A DNA stretch of 64,000 nt from Coprobacillus sp. CAG:698 (GTDB taxonomy: Bacteria; Bacillota_I; Bacilli_A; ML615J-28; CAG-698), in contig HF988703.1 of NCBI GenBank assembly GCA_000431235.1, positions 1 to 64,000 of the forward strand, written 5' to 3'. A program made the position numbers and the translations under genes. Positions 1 through 13,097 of this stretch are shown here, piece by piece. Numbering within the stretch: the first letter of the stretch is position 1; the number at the start of each line of letters is the position of its first letter. The notes beneath the pieces are model-generated. The model made no database searches. It was not told the DNA's origin and worked only from the letters and a program-made list of their open reading frames with translations.

Positions 1-2
1 AA

Positions 3-704
3 GAAGCAAGAAAAGCTGAAGAGGCAAGAAAGGCTGAAGAAAAGCATGAAATTAAATCTCTTGATGAAGAAGAAAAGCCATATGATCATGTAGAACTTTT
101 ACGAAGAAAACGTGAAGCTCAAATGAAATTGAATAATGAAATTCAAGTTAATACTCCTGAGCATATTGAACCTAAGAAAAAAGTAGAAATTTTACTTGAA
201 GAAAAAGAAGAAATAGAAAAAATATATGCATTTGATAATGATTTAATTAGTGACATTCAAAATAAAAATTTAATTAAGAGAATGAATGTTATTAATGAAC
301 TTATTTCAAAAGAAGATAGTATAATTGGTTTTATAAAAGAAGGATTACAAGAAGAAGATTATACTGGTGATAGAGAATTATGCTTGCAACTTGTTGAAGA
401 TTTAAAAGAAAAACGTGAAGAAATTATTAGCGAAGGTAATCATAATTTGAAACAAGCTTTAGGAACTGACAATAATAAATCATTATTAAAGAATGTTGTT
501 AAAGGCATAGAAGATGATACAAGACAACTTATTAGAATGAGTAATAGTCTTGTAAAGAAATATGTTAATGGTTTAAAAGAAAAATCTGAATTTTATAAGA
601 AGTGTCATATAAAAGTAAAAACAACTCATGGCTTACTATATATTGGTATCGAATTGTTAATATTCTTTGGAACACTTTTGATAATCTATTTAATTAAAAA
701 ATAA
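3..704 (+). CDS. Coiled-coil protein with C-terminal membrane anchor (5' partial)
   Basis: The reading frame is open from base 3, so the gene begins upstream of the window; the ATG at 123 is only an internal methionine. The visible protein is rich in Glu, Lys and Ala with heptad-like charge patterning, which suggests coiled coil. It ends in one hydrophobic segment (about the last 25 residues, LLYIGIELLIFFGTLLIIYL) followed by two lysines, which suggests a tail-anchored protein facing the cytoplasm. A motif around nt 78-140 (HVELLRRKREAQMKLNNE) recurs in the next gene. The gap to that gene is 17 bp, so they are probably co-transcribed. The family is not recognised and no enzymatic motif is seen. 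Confidence 0.75.
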   Translation, partial: EARKAEEARKAEEKHEIKSLDEEEKPYDHVELLRRKREAQMKLNNEIQVNTPEHIEPKKKVEILLEEKEEIEKIYAFDNDLISDIQNKNLIKRMNVINELISKEDSIIGFIKEGLQEEDYTGDRELCLQLVEDLKEKREEIISEGNHNLKQALGTDNNKSLLKNVVKGIEDDTRQLIRMSNSLVKKYVNGLKEKSEFYKKCHIKVKTTHGLLYIGIELLIFFGTLLIIYLIKK

Positions 705-721
705 ATAAAGCGAGGTGTACT

Positions 722-2776
722 ATGGATGCTTCTACAAAAATAGAAAATGAAAGTACAGTAGTAATAGAAGAAAAAGCTCCTGCAAAAACAACAACAAAAA
801 AAACAGGAACAACAAAAAAAACAACAACTAAATCAACAGCAGCCAAAAAAACTACTAGTAAAAAAGCAACTAAAAAAGCTAGTACAGCCAAAAAATCAAC
901 AACAGCCAAAAAGGCTCCTGCTAAAAAGGCTAGTACAACAAAAACAACAACTAAAAAAGCTCCTGCAAAAACAACAACTAAAAAAACAGAAGTTAAAGTT
1001 GAGTTATTAAAAACAAAACCTTTAGATGAAACTAAAGAAGATTTAGTGTTAAAAGAAAATAATACTGAAAATGAAGAAAAAGTTGTTGAAAAAAAGAAAG
1101 AACCAGTGATAAAAATAACACCCAAAACAGATCTACCTCGAACAGAAGATTTGATTATGAAAGATGATTTTAATCACGTTGAGGTTTTAAAGAAAAAAAT
1201 ACAAGCACAAAAGAAACTAAATGAAGAAGTTTCTCAAAATCCTCTTAAGGTACAAATTTCTGAAGAAAGTGAAAAAATAGCTTTTGAATTAGATCAAGAT
1301 AATAAAATCTTAGAAGAAGACAATAGACATCTTAATACAGAAATTGAAAAACTAAAAATAGAAAACGAAGATTTAAAGAAAAAAGTTGAAGATTTAGTTG
1401 ATGATGTAAATCAAAAAGATGAAAAAATTATTGTATTAACAAATTCTATGGTTGGTAAATCATCTGAAGTTGAACTTGCTAAAGAGTTAGAAGTTTTAAA
1501 GAAAGAAAATGAAGCTTTAAGATTAGAATTACAATGTAAAGAAGCTAGCGAAAAGAAAGCTCTTGATGAGGAACAAAAAGTTGACCAAAAAGAAGAAAAA
1601 GTAATTGCCGAAGAAACTAAAGCTACAAAAATAGATGTCAATGAAAAAGGCGAAGTAGCTTTAAGAATAAAACTTTTGAATGAAAGAATTGCTGAAAAAA
1701 GCGATAGAATAAATGAAGTTGAACAAGAACTTAATCAATTATCTGAAAAAGATATAGTTGAAGAAAGTTTCACAACAAAAATAAAAGAAATACGTCGCAT
1801 AAAGAAAGAAAGCATTAAGCAAGCAAACTTTGAATTAGAGAACTTAGCTGAACAAGTAAAATCAAGTGAAGAAAAAGTTCTTAATAAGAAAAAAGTTTAT
1901 GAAGAAAAAGTAAAAGAATTAGTTGCTTTTGATAAGAGTTTAGAAAACAAACCTATGAATTATACTGACAAAGAAGAAGCAGCCAAAGTAAGAACAAAAC
2001 TTACAATTGAAAAAGATTCTTTATTTGTTGATATTGAAACTAATGAGGAATATTATAAGAAGCTTTTAACTCGCTATGAAAACAGATTAACACAAGCTGA
2101 AGAAAGAGTAAAAGTCTTAGAAAAAGCTGAAAATGAATTAGTAGAATTCTACCTAAATAAACTTAAAGAAACGAAAACTCGTGAAAATGAGGATTACAAT
2201 TCTGAAAAACTCGAACGTGAAAGATTACTTAAGGAATTAGATTTTCTAAGTCAAAAGATAGAGGATACAATTATCACTGAAGATGAACCTCTTACAATTG
2301 ATTCATACGATCTTGAAAAAATCACAAAAGATTATGCTAAGGTAGTTGGCAAATTAAATTTAATTAATCAAAAGTATGAAGAGCGATCAAAAGTTGAAAA
2401 GATAATTCTTAAGAACGAGCAAGTAGTAAAAGATTATTATGATGCTTTCTGTAATAGAGAACTATGCATGTTCAATATTGATGAAAATACAAATAAAATT
2501 TCTTCAATGAATCAAGAAATAGCAAATAGTGAATCAACTGAAAAACAAGAATTATTTAATAATAAAATTGCATCACTAAACAACTTAATCGCTGATGATA
2601 AGCAGAAGGTCGAGTATTATACAAAAATAATTGAAGAAAATAGAAAAGATGAAAAAGTTGATTTCTATATCAAGTTAATTAATAGTATGGCTGAACTTAA
2701 AACTGCTGAAAAAGAGTTTAAAGTTAAAGCAGAAAAACTTTTAGAAAAAATCAAAACTTTAGAAAGTGTTGAATAA
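722..2776 (+). CDS. Large coiled-coil protein with histone-H1-like Lys/Thr/Ala-rich N-terminus
   Basis: GAGGTG at 711-716 supports this start. Residues about 18-95 are almost entirely Lys, Thr, Ala, Ser and Pro in short repeats (KKAPAK, KKTTTK, KKAS), like bacterial histone-H1-like and other nucleic-acid-binding basic tails. A motif HVEVLKKKIQAQKKLNEE (nt about 1177-1230) matches the upstream protein. From about residue 170 to the end the sequence is a long charged coiled coil. There is no signal peptide, TM segment or Walker motif, so it is not an SMC ATPase. A structural or nucleoid-associated role is inference only. The stop overlaps the next start by one base (TAATG). Confidence 0.8.
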   Translation: MDASTKIENESTVVIEEKAPAKTTTKKTGTTKKTTTKSTAAKKTTSKKATKKASTAKKSTTAKKAPAKKASTTKTTTKKAPAKTTTKKTEVKVELLKTKPLDETKEDLVLKENNTENEEKVVEKKKEPVIKITPKTDLPRTEDLIMKDDFNHVEVLKKKIQAQKKLNEEVSQNPLKVQISEESEKIAFELDQDNKILEEDNRHLNTEIEKLKIENEDLKKKVEDLVDDVNQKDEKIIVLTNSMVGKSSEVELAKELEVLKKENEALRLELQCKEASEKKALDEEQKVDQKEEKVIAEETKATKIDVNEKGEVALRIKLLNERIAEKSDRINEVEQELNQLSEKDIVEESFTTKIKEIRRIKKESIKQANFELENLAEQVKSSEEKVLNKKKVYEEKVKELVAFDKSLENKPMNYTDKEEAAKVRTKLTIEKDSLFVDIETNEEYYKKLLTRYENRLTQAEERVKVLEKAENELVEFYLNKLKETKTRENEDYNSEKLERERLLKELDFLSQKIEDTIITEDEPLTIDSYDLEKITKDYAKVVGKLNLINQKYEERSKVEKIILKNEQVVKDYYDAFCNRELCMFNIDENTNKISSMNQEIANSESTEKQELFNNKIASLNNLIADDKQKVEYYTKIIEENRKDEKVDFYIKLINSMAELKTAEKEFKVKAEKLLEKIKTLESVE

Positions 2777-3438
2777 TGAAAATTACAATTGATAGAAGTA
2801 TTCTATCTCAATTGCCTGAATTTAATATCATAGCTCTGTCAATGGATGTTACATACGAAGAAAATAATATTTTTGTTGAAGAACTAATAAAAAAGACAGA
2901 GAAAAAAATATCTGAGGAGTATTCATTAGAGGAAGTCTTGAATATTCCTCTTATTAAAGAGGGCCGAGATGGTTATAAAAAACTCAAAAAAGATCCGTCA
3001 AGATATAGACTTGCTTGTGAATCACTTCTTAGAAGACTTGTTAAAGGAAATGAACTATATCGAATTAATAATTTAGTAGATGTAGGTAACATTTTATCAA
3101 TAGAATGCAAAAGAAGTGTAGCAGTTCTAGATTATGAAAAAATAAAGGGCGATGTAAAAGTTAGACTAGGAAAAAGTACTGACATATATGAAGGAATTGG
3201 ACGTGGAATAATTAACATTGAAAATATACCTTTATACGAAGATAGCATTGGGCCATTTGGTTCAACAACTTCAGATACAATAAGAACGTCAGTAACTAAA
3301 GATACAAAAAAAATACTACTATTTGTAGTATGCTTTGGAAAAGATAATATTGAAGAAAATAAGCAAATGGCAATAGATTTATATACTAATTATTGTCATG
3401 CGAGAAATATTACATTTGTTGATGTAAAGAAGGAATAA
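2776..3438 (+). CDS. B3/4-domain protein (PheRS beta-subunit editing-domain-like)
   Basis: The 220-residue sequence matches stand-alone B3/4 proteins (COG3382 type). It has the sequence YKKLKKDPSRYRLACESLLRR followed by LVDVGNILSIECKRSV and, later, a GPFGSTTSDTIRTSV stretch typical of the B3/4 core. In PheRS this fold hydrolyses Tyr-tRNA(Phe). The stand-alone versions are proposed to deacylate mischarged tRNAs or bind amino acids, but are not well characterised. The start overlaps the preceding stop and glnS follows after 3 bp, so it is translated in one operon with a tRNA synthetase, which agrees with a tRNA-linked role. The family call is good; the substrate is unknown. Confidence 0.75.
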   Translation: MKITIDRSILSQLPEFNIIALSMDVTYEENNIFVEELIKKTEKKISEEYSLEEVLNIPLIKEGRDGYKKLKKDPSRYRLACESLLRRLVKGNELYRINNLVDVGNILSIECKRSVAVLDYEKIKGDVKVRLGKSTDIYEGIGRGIINIENIPLYEDSIGPFGSTTSDTIRTSVTKDTKKILLFVVCFGKDNIEENKQMAIDLYTNYCHARNITFVDVKKE

Positions 3439-3441
3439 ATT

Positions 3442-5076
3442 ATGAATGAAACAAATAATTTTATAAAAGAAAAAATGACAAGTGATTTGCGTGAAGGAGT
3501 GGTAAGTGAAATTGTAACTCGATTTCCACCTGAACCCAACGCTTATCTACACATAGGCCATGCAAGAGCTATAATAACTAATTTTGAATTAGCTAAAATG
3601 TTTGGCGGACATACAAATTTACGTTTTGATGATACTAACCCAGCTAAAGAAGATGCTGAATTTGTTGAAGGCATTAAATATGATATAGAGTGGTTAGGAT
3701 ATCATCCTCAAAACATTTTCTTTGGAAGTGATTACTTCGATAGAACATATGATTTAGCTGTTAAACTAATTAAAAAGGGTTTAGCGTATGTTTGTGACTT
3801 ATCTCAAGAAGAAATAACAAAATATCGTGGTGATTTTAATACTCCAGGTAAAGAAAGCCCATATAGAAATCGAAGTATAGAAGAAAACTTAGAATTATTT
3901 GAAAATATGCGTAAAGGTATGTATGCAGATGGAGAAAAAGTTCTTCGTGCAAAAATAGATATGGCTAGTCCAAACATAAACATGCGTGATCCAGTTTTAT
4001 ATCGTATTTTAAAGATTAAACATCATCGTCAAGGTGATAAATGGTGCATCTATCCAATGTATGATTTCGCTCATCCAATTCAAGATTCAATTGAAGGCAT
4101 CACACATTCATTATGTAGTATTGAATTTGATAATCATCGTCCTTTATATGATTGGGTAATAGAAAAATGTGAAATGGAACATGTTCCACATCAATACGAA
4201 TTTGGCCGCTTAAATATTACTAATACAATAATGAGTAAAAGATATTTAAAAGCTCTAGTTGACAATGGCAAAGTAAAAGGATATGATGATCCAAGGATGC
4301 CAACTCTAGCAGGTTTAAGACGTCGTGGATATACACCAGAAGCTATTAAGAATTTTATAATTGATGCAGGTTTATCACGTACAAATATAACTGTTGAAGG
4401 AGATCGCTTAGAATACTATATTAGAGAAGATTTAAAATTAAAAACTAATCGTATTATGGCTGTAAAAAATCCTTTAAAGGTTACGATTACTAATTATGAA
4501 GATGGAAAAATAGAGTACGTAGATGCTGAAAACAATACAGAAAATGAAGAATTAGGAACTAGAAAAGTTGCATTCTCAAAACATATATACATTGATCGTG
4601 ATGATTTTATGCTTGAAAAGCCAAACAAACATTACAAGAGATTAGCACTTGGAATAGAAGTTAGATTATATCATGCATATTTTATAAAAGCTAATGATGT
4701 AGTATATGATAAAGATGGAAACATCATTGAAGTATTATGTACATATGATCCAAACACAAAAAGTGGTACTGGATTTAATGAACGTAAACCAAATGGTACT
4801 ATTCAATTTGTTGAGTGCCAAACTGCAAGAAAAGCTTCATTTAATTTGTTTGAACCATTAATCACTGATGATGATTCTACAAAAGATATATGCGAGAGGG
4901 TTAATCAAAATTCATGGAATGTCATGAATGGTTATGTAGAAAATTTCAAACAAAGTTTTATCCCATTAGAGAAATATCAATTTATTCGTGATGGATATTA
5001 TGTTGTAGATTACGATTCAACAGATGAAAATTTAGTATTTAATTGTATAGTTGGATTGAAATCATCTATTAAATAA
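3442..5076 (+). CDS. glnS: Glutaminyl-tRNA synthetase
   Basis: A class Ic synthetase that charges tRNA(Gln) with glutamine in the cytoplasm. The N-terminal catalytic domain has PPEPNAYLHIGHA with HIGH at residues 37-40, and the KMSKS-type loop is MSKR at 264-267 in the context RLNITNTIMSKRYL, which distinguishes GlnRS from GluRS. The length (544) is close to the usual 550, and the C-terminal beta-barrel anticodon-binding region follows. Many Bacillota lack GlnRS and use Glu-tRNA(Gln) amidation by GatCAB, so this gene is a useful lineage marker. Three bases separate it from the B3/4 gene and 14 from pcrA. Confidence 0.96.
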   Translation: MNETNNFIKEKMTSDLREGVVSEIVTRFPPEPNAYLHIGHARAIITNFELAKMFGGHTNLRFDDTNPAKEDAEFVEGIKYDIEWLGYHPQNIFFGSDYFDRTYDLAVKLIKKGLAYVCDLSQEEITKYRGDFNTPGKESPYRNRSIEENLELFENMRKGMYADGEKVLRAKIDMASPNINMRDPVLYRILKIKHHRQGDKWCIYPMYDFAHPIQDSIEGITHSLCSIEFDNHRPLYDWVIEKCEMEHVPHQYEFGRLNITNTIMSKRYLKALVDNGKVKGYDDPRMPTLAGLRRRGYTPEAIKNFIIDAGLSRTNITVEGDRLEYYIREDLKLKTNRIMAVKNPLKVTITNYEDGKIEYVDAENNTENEELGTRKVAFSKHIYIDRDDFMLEKPNKHYKRLALGIEVRLYHAYFIKANDVVYDKDGNIIEVLCTYDPNTKSGTGFNERKPNGTIQFVECQTARKASFNLFEPLITDDDSTKDICERVNQNSWNVMNGYVENFKQSFIPLEKYQFIRDGYYVVDYDSTDENLVFNCIVGLKSSIK

Positions 5077-5090
5077 TTCTGGAGGAGAAA

Positions 5091-9210
<4,120 letters not shown>

Positions 9211-9215
9211 TATAA

Positions 9216-12032
9216 ATGCAAAAATATATTGATATAAAAGGTGCAAGAGAAAATAATTTAAAAAATATAAATATAAAAATTCCCAAAGATAAATTAGTTG
9301 TTATGACAGGGTTATCAGGTTCAGGCAAAACCTCTCTTGCTTTTGACACAATATATGCTGAAGGACAAAGAAGATATGTTGAAAGCTTATCAACATATGC
9401 AAGAATGTTTTTAGATAATGTCGACAAGCCCGATGTTGATTCGATAGAAGGATTATCTCCAGCAATATCTATTGACCAAAAAACAACAAGTAAAAACCCT
9501 CGTTCTACAGTAGGAACGGTAACCGAAATATTTGATTATTTACGTTTATTATATGCACGTATAGGAAAAGCATATTGTCCTGAGCACCATGTTCAAATCA
9601 CTAGTCAAACAATTACTCAAATAGTTGATAAAATATTTGAACACGCTGAAAATAGTAAGCTAATAATCTATAGTCCTATTGTTTATTCACAAAAGGGAAC
9701 ACATGAAAAAACCATAGACCTAATTAGGAAAAATGGCTTTAGCAAAGTACGCGTTGATGGAGAGTTAATAGATGTTTCTGAGGAAATAAAATTAGATAAA
9801 AATATTAAGCATAATATCGATATTGTTGTTGATAGAATAAAGATAAAAAGCGAATCTAAAGGAAGAATATATGCTTCTGTAGAGACAGCATTAAAATATG
9901 GTGAAGGAAAAGTAAAAATTGATATTGAAGGCGAAGAGAACATTTATAGTGAGCACTTAGCCTGTCCTTATTGTGACTTTTCAATTCCCAAATTAGAACC
10001 ACGTCTATTTTCATTCAATGCTCCGTTTGGTGCATGTGATACATGTAAAGGTTTAGGTTTTTTGAAACAAATAGACTATGGTCAAATCGTACCTGATGAA
10101 ACGTTGTCAATTAATAAAGGTGCCATTCGCTATTATAAGAATATCATGAATACCGAAAATATAGAGTGGCAAACATTTGATATTCTTTTAAATCATTATA
10201 ATATAGATAAAAACAAACCATTTTGTGAATTAACTGATTTTGAAAAAGATGTTATTTTTCATGGTTCAAAAGAACCAATTAATTATCAAATAACAACTTC
10301 TGGAGATAATACATATCGAAAAGTAAAACACATTGAGGGGGTTGCTGATTTATTATTAAGAAGATATAGTGAAACCCAATCATCTTTTTCGAGAGAGTAT
10401 TATGATTCATATTTAAAAGAAGATACTTGCCCTACATGTCATGGTAAAAGACTAAATAAAATAGCTTTAAGTGTTGTCATTAATGGCAAGAATATAATTG
10501 AGTTTACAGAAATGACAGTAAGTGAAGCGTTGGATTTTGTTAATAACCTTAACCTTAGTGAACAAGATGAAAAAATTGCTAAATTAATATTAAAAGAAAT
10601 AAAAGCAAGATTAGAGTTTCTAGTCAATGTTGGTCTTGATTATCTTACATTATCGAGATCAGCAGGAACTCTTTCAGGTGGCGAATCTCAAAGAATAAGA
10701 CTTGCAACACAAATTGGATCGCATCTAACTGGAGTTTTATATGTGTTAGATGAACCATCAATAGGATTGCATCAACGAGACAATGAAAAATTAATCAATA
10801 CATTACAAAGTATGCGTGATTTAGGAAATACTTTAATAGTTGTTGAGCATGATGAAGAGATTATGCGCCGAAGTGATTATTTGATAGATATAGGTCCTAA
10901 AGCAGGCGTAAATGGTGGATATGTTGTCGCTGCTGGAACACCGGAAGAGGTAAGCAAAAATGAAAATAGTATCACTGGTGATTATCTATCAGGCCGAAAA
11001 AAAATTTTAGTTCCTGAAAAAAGAAGAAGTGGTAATGGTCACTTTTTAGAAATAAAGGGAGCATGCGAAAATAATTTAAAATCAATTGATGTGAAAATTA
11101 AATGTGGTTGTTTGAACTTAGTAACTGGTGTTTCAGGAAGTGGAAAATCAACACTTATTAATGGTATTTTATTAAAATACCTTATGAAAAAAATATACAA
11201 AAGTAAAGAAAATCCAGGTAAGTTCACAGAAATACTTGGTGCAGAAAACTTTGAAAGAGTAATTTCGATTGATCAATCACCAATTGGAAGAACACCTCGT
11301 AGTAATCCAGCAACTTATACAAAAGTTTTTGATGCGATTCGTGACTTATACGCAGAAACAGTAGAAGCAAAAATGCGTGGATATACAAAAGGAAGATTTT
11401 CTTTTAATGTTAAAGGTGGACGTTGTGAACGCTGCTGGGGTGATGGCGTAATTCGAATTGAGATGCATTTCTTGCCTGATGTTTATGTGGAATGTGAAGA
11501 ATGTCATGGAACAAGATATAATAGTGAAACCTTAGAAGTTAAATACAAAGGAAAAAGTATAGCTGACGTTTTACAAATGACAGTTGATGAAGCTTGTGAG
11601 TTCTTTAAAAACATTCCAACAATATATCCTAAATTAGAGACTCTACAAAAAGTAGGTTTAGGATATGTAAAATTAGGTCAAAGTGCTACAACACTTTCAG
11701 GCGGAGAAGCTCAAAGAGTGAAACTAGCAAGTGAACTATACAAGAAAATAAGTTCAAAAACAATTTATTTATTAGATGAACCAACAACAGGTTTACACTC
11801 TGATGATGTGAATAGATTATTAAAAGTAATAAATTATATAGTTGATCAAGGTGCTACAGTTGTAATTATTGAACACAATTTAGATGTTATAAAATGCAGC
11901 GATTACATAATTGATTTAGGCCCTGAAGGTGGGAACAAAGGTGGTACTGTAGTAGCAACAGGTACCCCAGAAGAAGTAAGTGAAGTTAAAGAATCATATA
12001 CAGGAATGTTTTTAAAAAATGTTCTTAAATAA
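9216..12032 (+). CDS. uvrA: Excinuclease ABC subunit A
   Basis: DNA-damage sensor ATPase of nucleotide excision repair. It has two ABC modules: the first Walker A GLSGSGKTSL is near residues 32-41 and the second is GVSGSGKSTL; the signature motifs are LSGGESQRIRLA and LSGGEAQRVKLA. Zinc-binding cysteine pairs are present (CPYC and CDTC in the first half, CERC and CEEC in the second). The length of 938 is standard. uvrB and uvrC are not in the window. The gene begins just after ligA, so repair functions pcrA-ligA-uvrA are co-transcribed. Confidence 0.97.
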   Translation: MQKYIDIKGARENNLKNINIKIPKDKLVVMTGLSGSGKTSLAFDTIYAEGQRRYVESLSTYARMFLDNVDKPDVDSIEGLSPAISIDQKTTSKNPRSTVGTVTEIFDYLRLLYARIGKAYCPEHHVQITSQTITQIVDKIFEHAENSKLIIYSPIVYSQKGTHEKTIDLIRKNGFSKVRVDGELIDVSEEIKLDKNIKHNIDIVVDRIKIKSESKGRIYASVETALKYGEGKVKIDIEGEENIYSEHLACPYCDFSIPKLEPRLFSFNAPFGACDTCKGLGFLKQIDYGQIVPDETLSINKGAIRYYKNIMNTENIEWQTFDILLNHYNIDKNKPFCELTDFEKDVIFHGSKEPINYQITTSGDNTYRKVKHIEGVADLLLRRYSETQSSFSREYYDSYLKEDTCPTCHGKRLNKIALSVVINGKNIIEFTEMTVSEALDFVNNLNLSEQDEKIAKLILKEIKARLEFLVNVGLDYLTLSRSAGTLSGGESQRIRLATQIGSHLTGVLYVLDEPSIGLHQRDNEKLINTLQSMRDLGNTLIVVEHDEEIMRRSDYLIDIGPKAGVNGGYVVAAGTPEEVSKNENSITGDYLSGRKKILVPEKRRSGNGHFLEIKGACENNLKSIDVKIKCGCLNLVTGVSGSGKSTLINGILLKYLMKKIYKSKENPGKFTEILGAENFERVISIDQSPIGRTPRSNPATYTKVFDAIRDLYAETVEAKMRGYTKGRFSFNVKGGRCERCWGDGVIRIEMHFLPDVYVECEECHGTRYNSETLEVKYKGKSIADVLQMTVDEACEFFKNIPTIYPKLETLQKVGLGYVKLGQSATTLSGGEAQRVKLASELYKKISSKTIYLLDEPTTGLHSDDVNRLLKVINYIVDQGATVVIIEHNLDVIKCSDYIIDLGPEGGNKGGTVVATGTPEEVSEVKESYTGMFLKNVLK

Positions 12033-12064
12033 ATGATAAATAGGAAATAGAAAGAAGGAATATC

Positions 12065-12628
12065 ATGACAAATATACGTATAAGTTCATTATTAAGTTTG
12101 TTTATAGAAATATGTTTTTCTTTTCTAATTATAAGCACAACAAGTGTGTATAATATAGGAAGTATAATATTAATAATAATAAGCATAGTTCTATCAATAT
12201 TTGCTATATTTAAAAACTTTACTAAACTAGAAATAATTAGTTATAGTATGGCTATTATAGCGACGCTTTTATTGCGCAATAGAAATGAAAATTATATTCA
12301 AAGTGATTTCTATTTAGATAGTTGGTTTAAAATATTATTCACTAATAAAACAGTTTTTGTAAATGTAATAGGTAATATATTAATTTATATTCCTCTTTAT
12401 ATATTAATTAGGCACGAAAGTAATAGTAAATTACTAATTATATATTTCTTAATAGGAATAGTTTTTATCGAATTTATGCAGTATATACTCAAAGTAGGAG
12501 TTTTTGATATCGCCGATATCGTTTTAAACTTCTTAGGAGTTTCAATAGTACATCTATTTTTAGAGGTGAAAGAATGGCAAAAAAACAGAAGAGAAAAAAT
12601 GACGAAGAGCGAAATCAAAAAATCTTAA
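12065..12628 (+). CDS. VanZ-like membrane protein
   Basis: 187 residues with about five hydrophobic segments. The C-terminal half has the VanZ-like pattern: N-x-x-x-N-I-L-x-Y-I-P, then E-F-M-Q-Y, then D-I-A-D-I-V-L-N-F-L-G. VanZ relatives are membrane proteins linked to glycopeptide (teicoplanin) tolerance or envelope functions, but most members have no known role. The start has GAAGGAAT upstream at about 12053. The 3' end overlaps the next gene by 55 bp in another frame, so the last 18 residues are encoded with its start, suggesting translational coupling. Confidence 0.7.
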   Translation: MTNIRISSLLSLFIEICFSFLIISTTSVYNIGSIILIIISIVLSIFAIFKNFTKLEIISYSMAIIATLLLRNRNENYIQSDFYLDSWFKILFTNKTVFVNVIGNILIYIPLYILIRHESNSKLLIIYFLIGIVFIEFMQYILKVGVFDIADIVLNFLGVSIVHLFLEVKEWQKNRREKMTKSEIKKS

Positions 12629-13095
12629 AAGAGATTGAAGAAGAAATGAAAAAAATAATGGAAGAAAGTGGCTCACTTCCAACAGATATTTCTGATTTTG
12701 AAGATTTGATTAAAGGAAGCAAATTACAATTAATATCATCTCCTAACTATTTTCAAATCATAACATTTATTACTGTATTGTGTGCATTAACTGGTTTTAT
12801 AGACTGGTTTACATATGATAAATTATTTATGGTTCCCATACTAATTGGATTTATAACAGGAATTGATTATCTTCTATGTATAATATTAGATAAGTTTTTG
12901 TATCGATTAGTTTTAAGATCTTTAGGGACAATAAAAATTGTTCCTTCAATAATAGGCTTTGTCTTAGCAGGTTTATTCTTAAAAGGAATAACATATATTA
13001 GCTTTGGTAAAGTCTTACTAGTATTCTTATGTTACAATGTTTTGAAAAAAATTGTTTCTACGATGATTAAATTTTTACCTAGAAGGAAGGTGTGA
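12574..13095 (+). CDS. Membrane protein of unknown function with charged N-terminal helix
   Basis: 173 residues. The first 60 are highly charged (Lys/Glu-rich, probably a cytoplasmic helix), followed by about four hydrophobic segments and a basic tail (KFLPRRKV). The start is supported by GAGGTG at 12563-12568 inside the VanZ-like gene, so the overlap is real. No family recognised. It ends TGA three bases before the trxB ATG. The position between a VanZ-like gene and trxB suggests only operon membership, not function. Confidence 0.7.
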   Translation: MAKKQKRKNDEERNQKILKEIEEEMKKIMEESGSLPTDISDFEDLIKGSKLQLISSPNYFQIITFITVLCALTGFIDWFTYDKLFMVPILIGFITGIDYLLCIILDKFLYRLVLRSLGTIKIVPSIIGFVLAGLFLKGITYISFGKVLLVFLCYNVLKKIVSTMIKFLPRRKV

Positions 13096-13097
13096 TT

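Noticed and set aside
694..1125. 143-residue minus-strand ORF opposite the Lys/Thr/Ala-rich tail
   Set aside because: It is the antisense image of low-complexity AAA/ACA codons (giving Phe/Val/Leu runs), lacks a ribosome binding site and fully overlaps a supported gene.
13092..13097. GTG start for trxB
   Set aside because: Too close to AGGAAGG; the ATG six bases later gives normal spacing and the usual N-terminus of the family.
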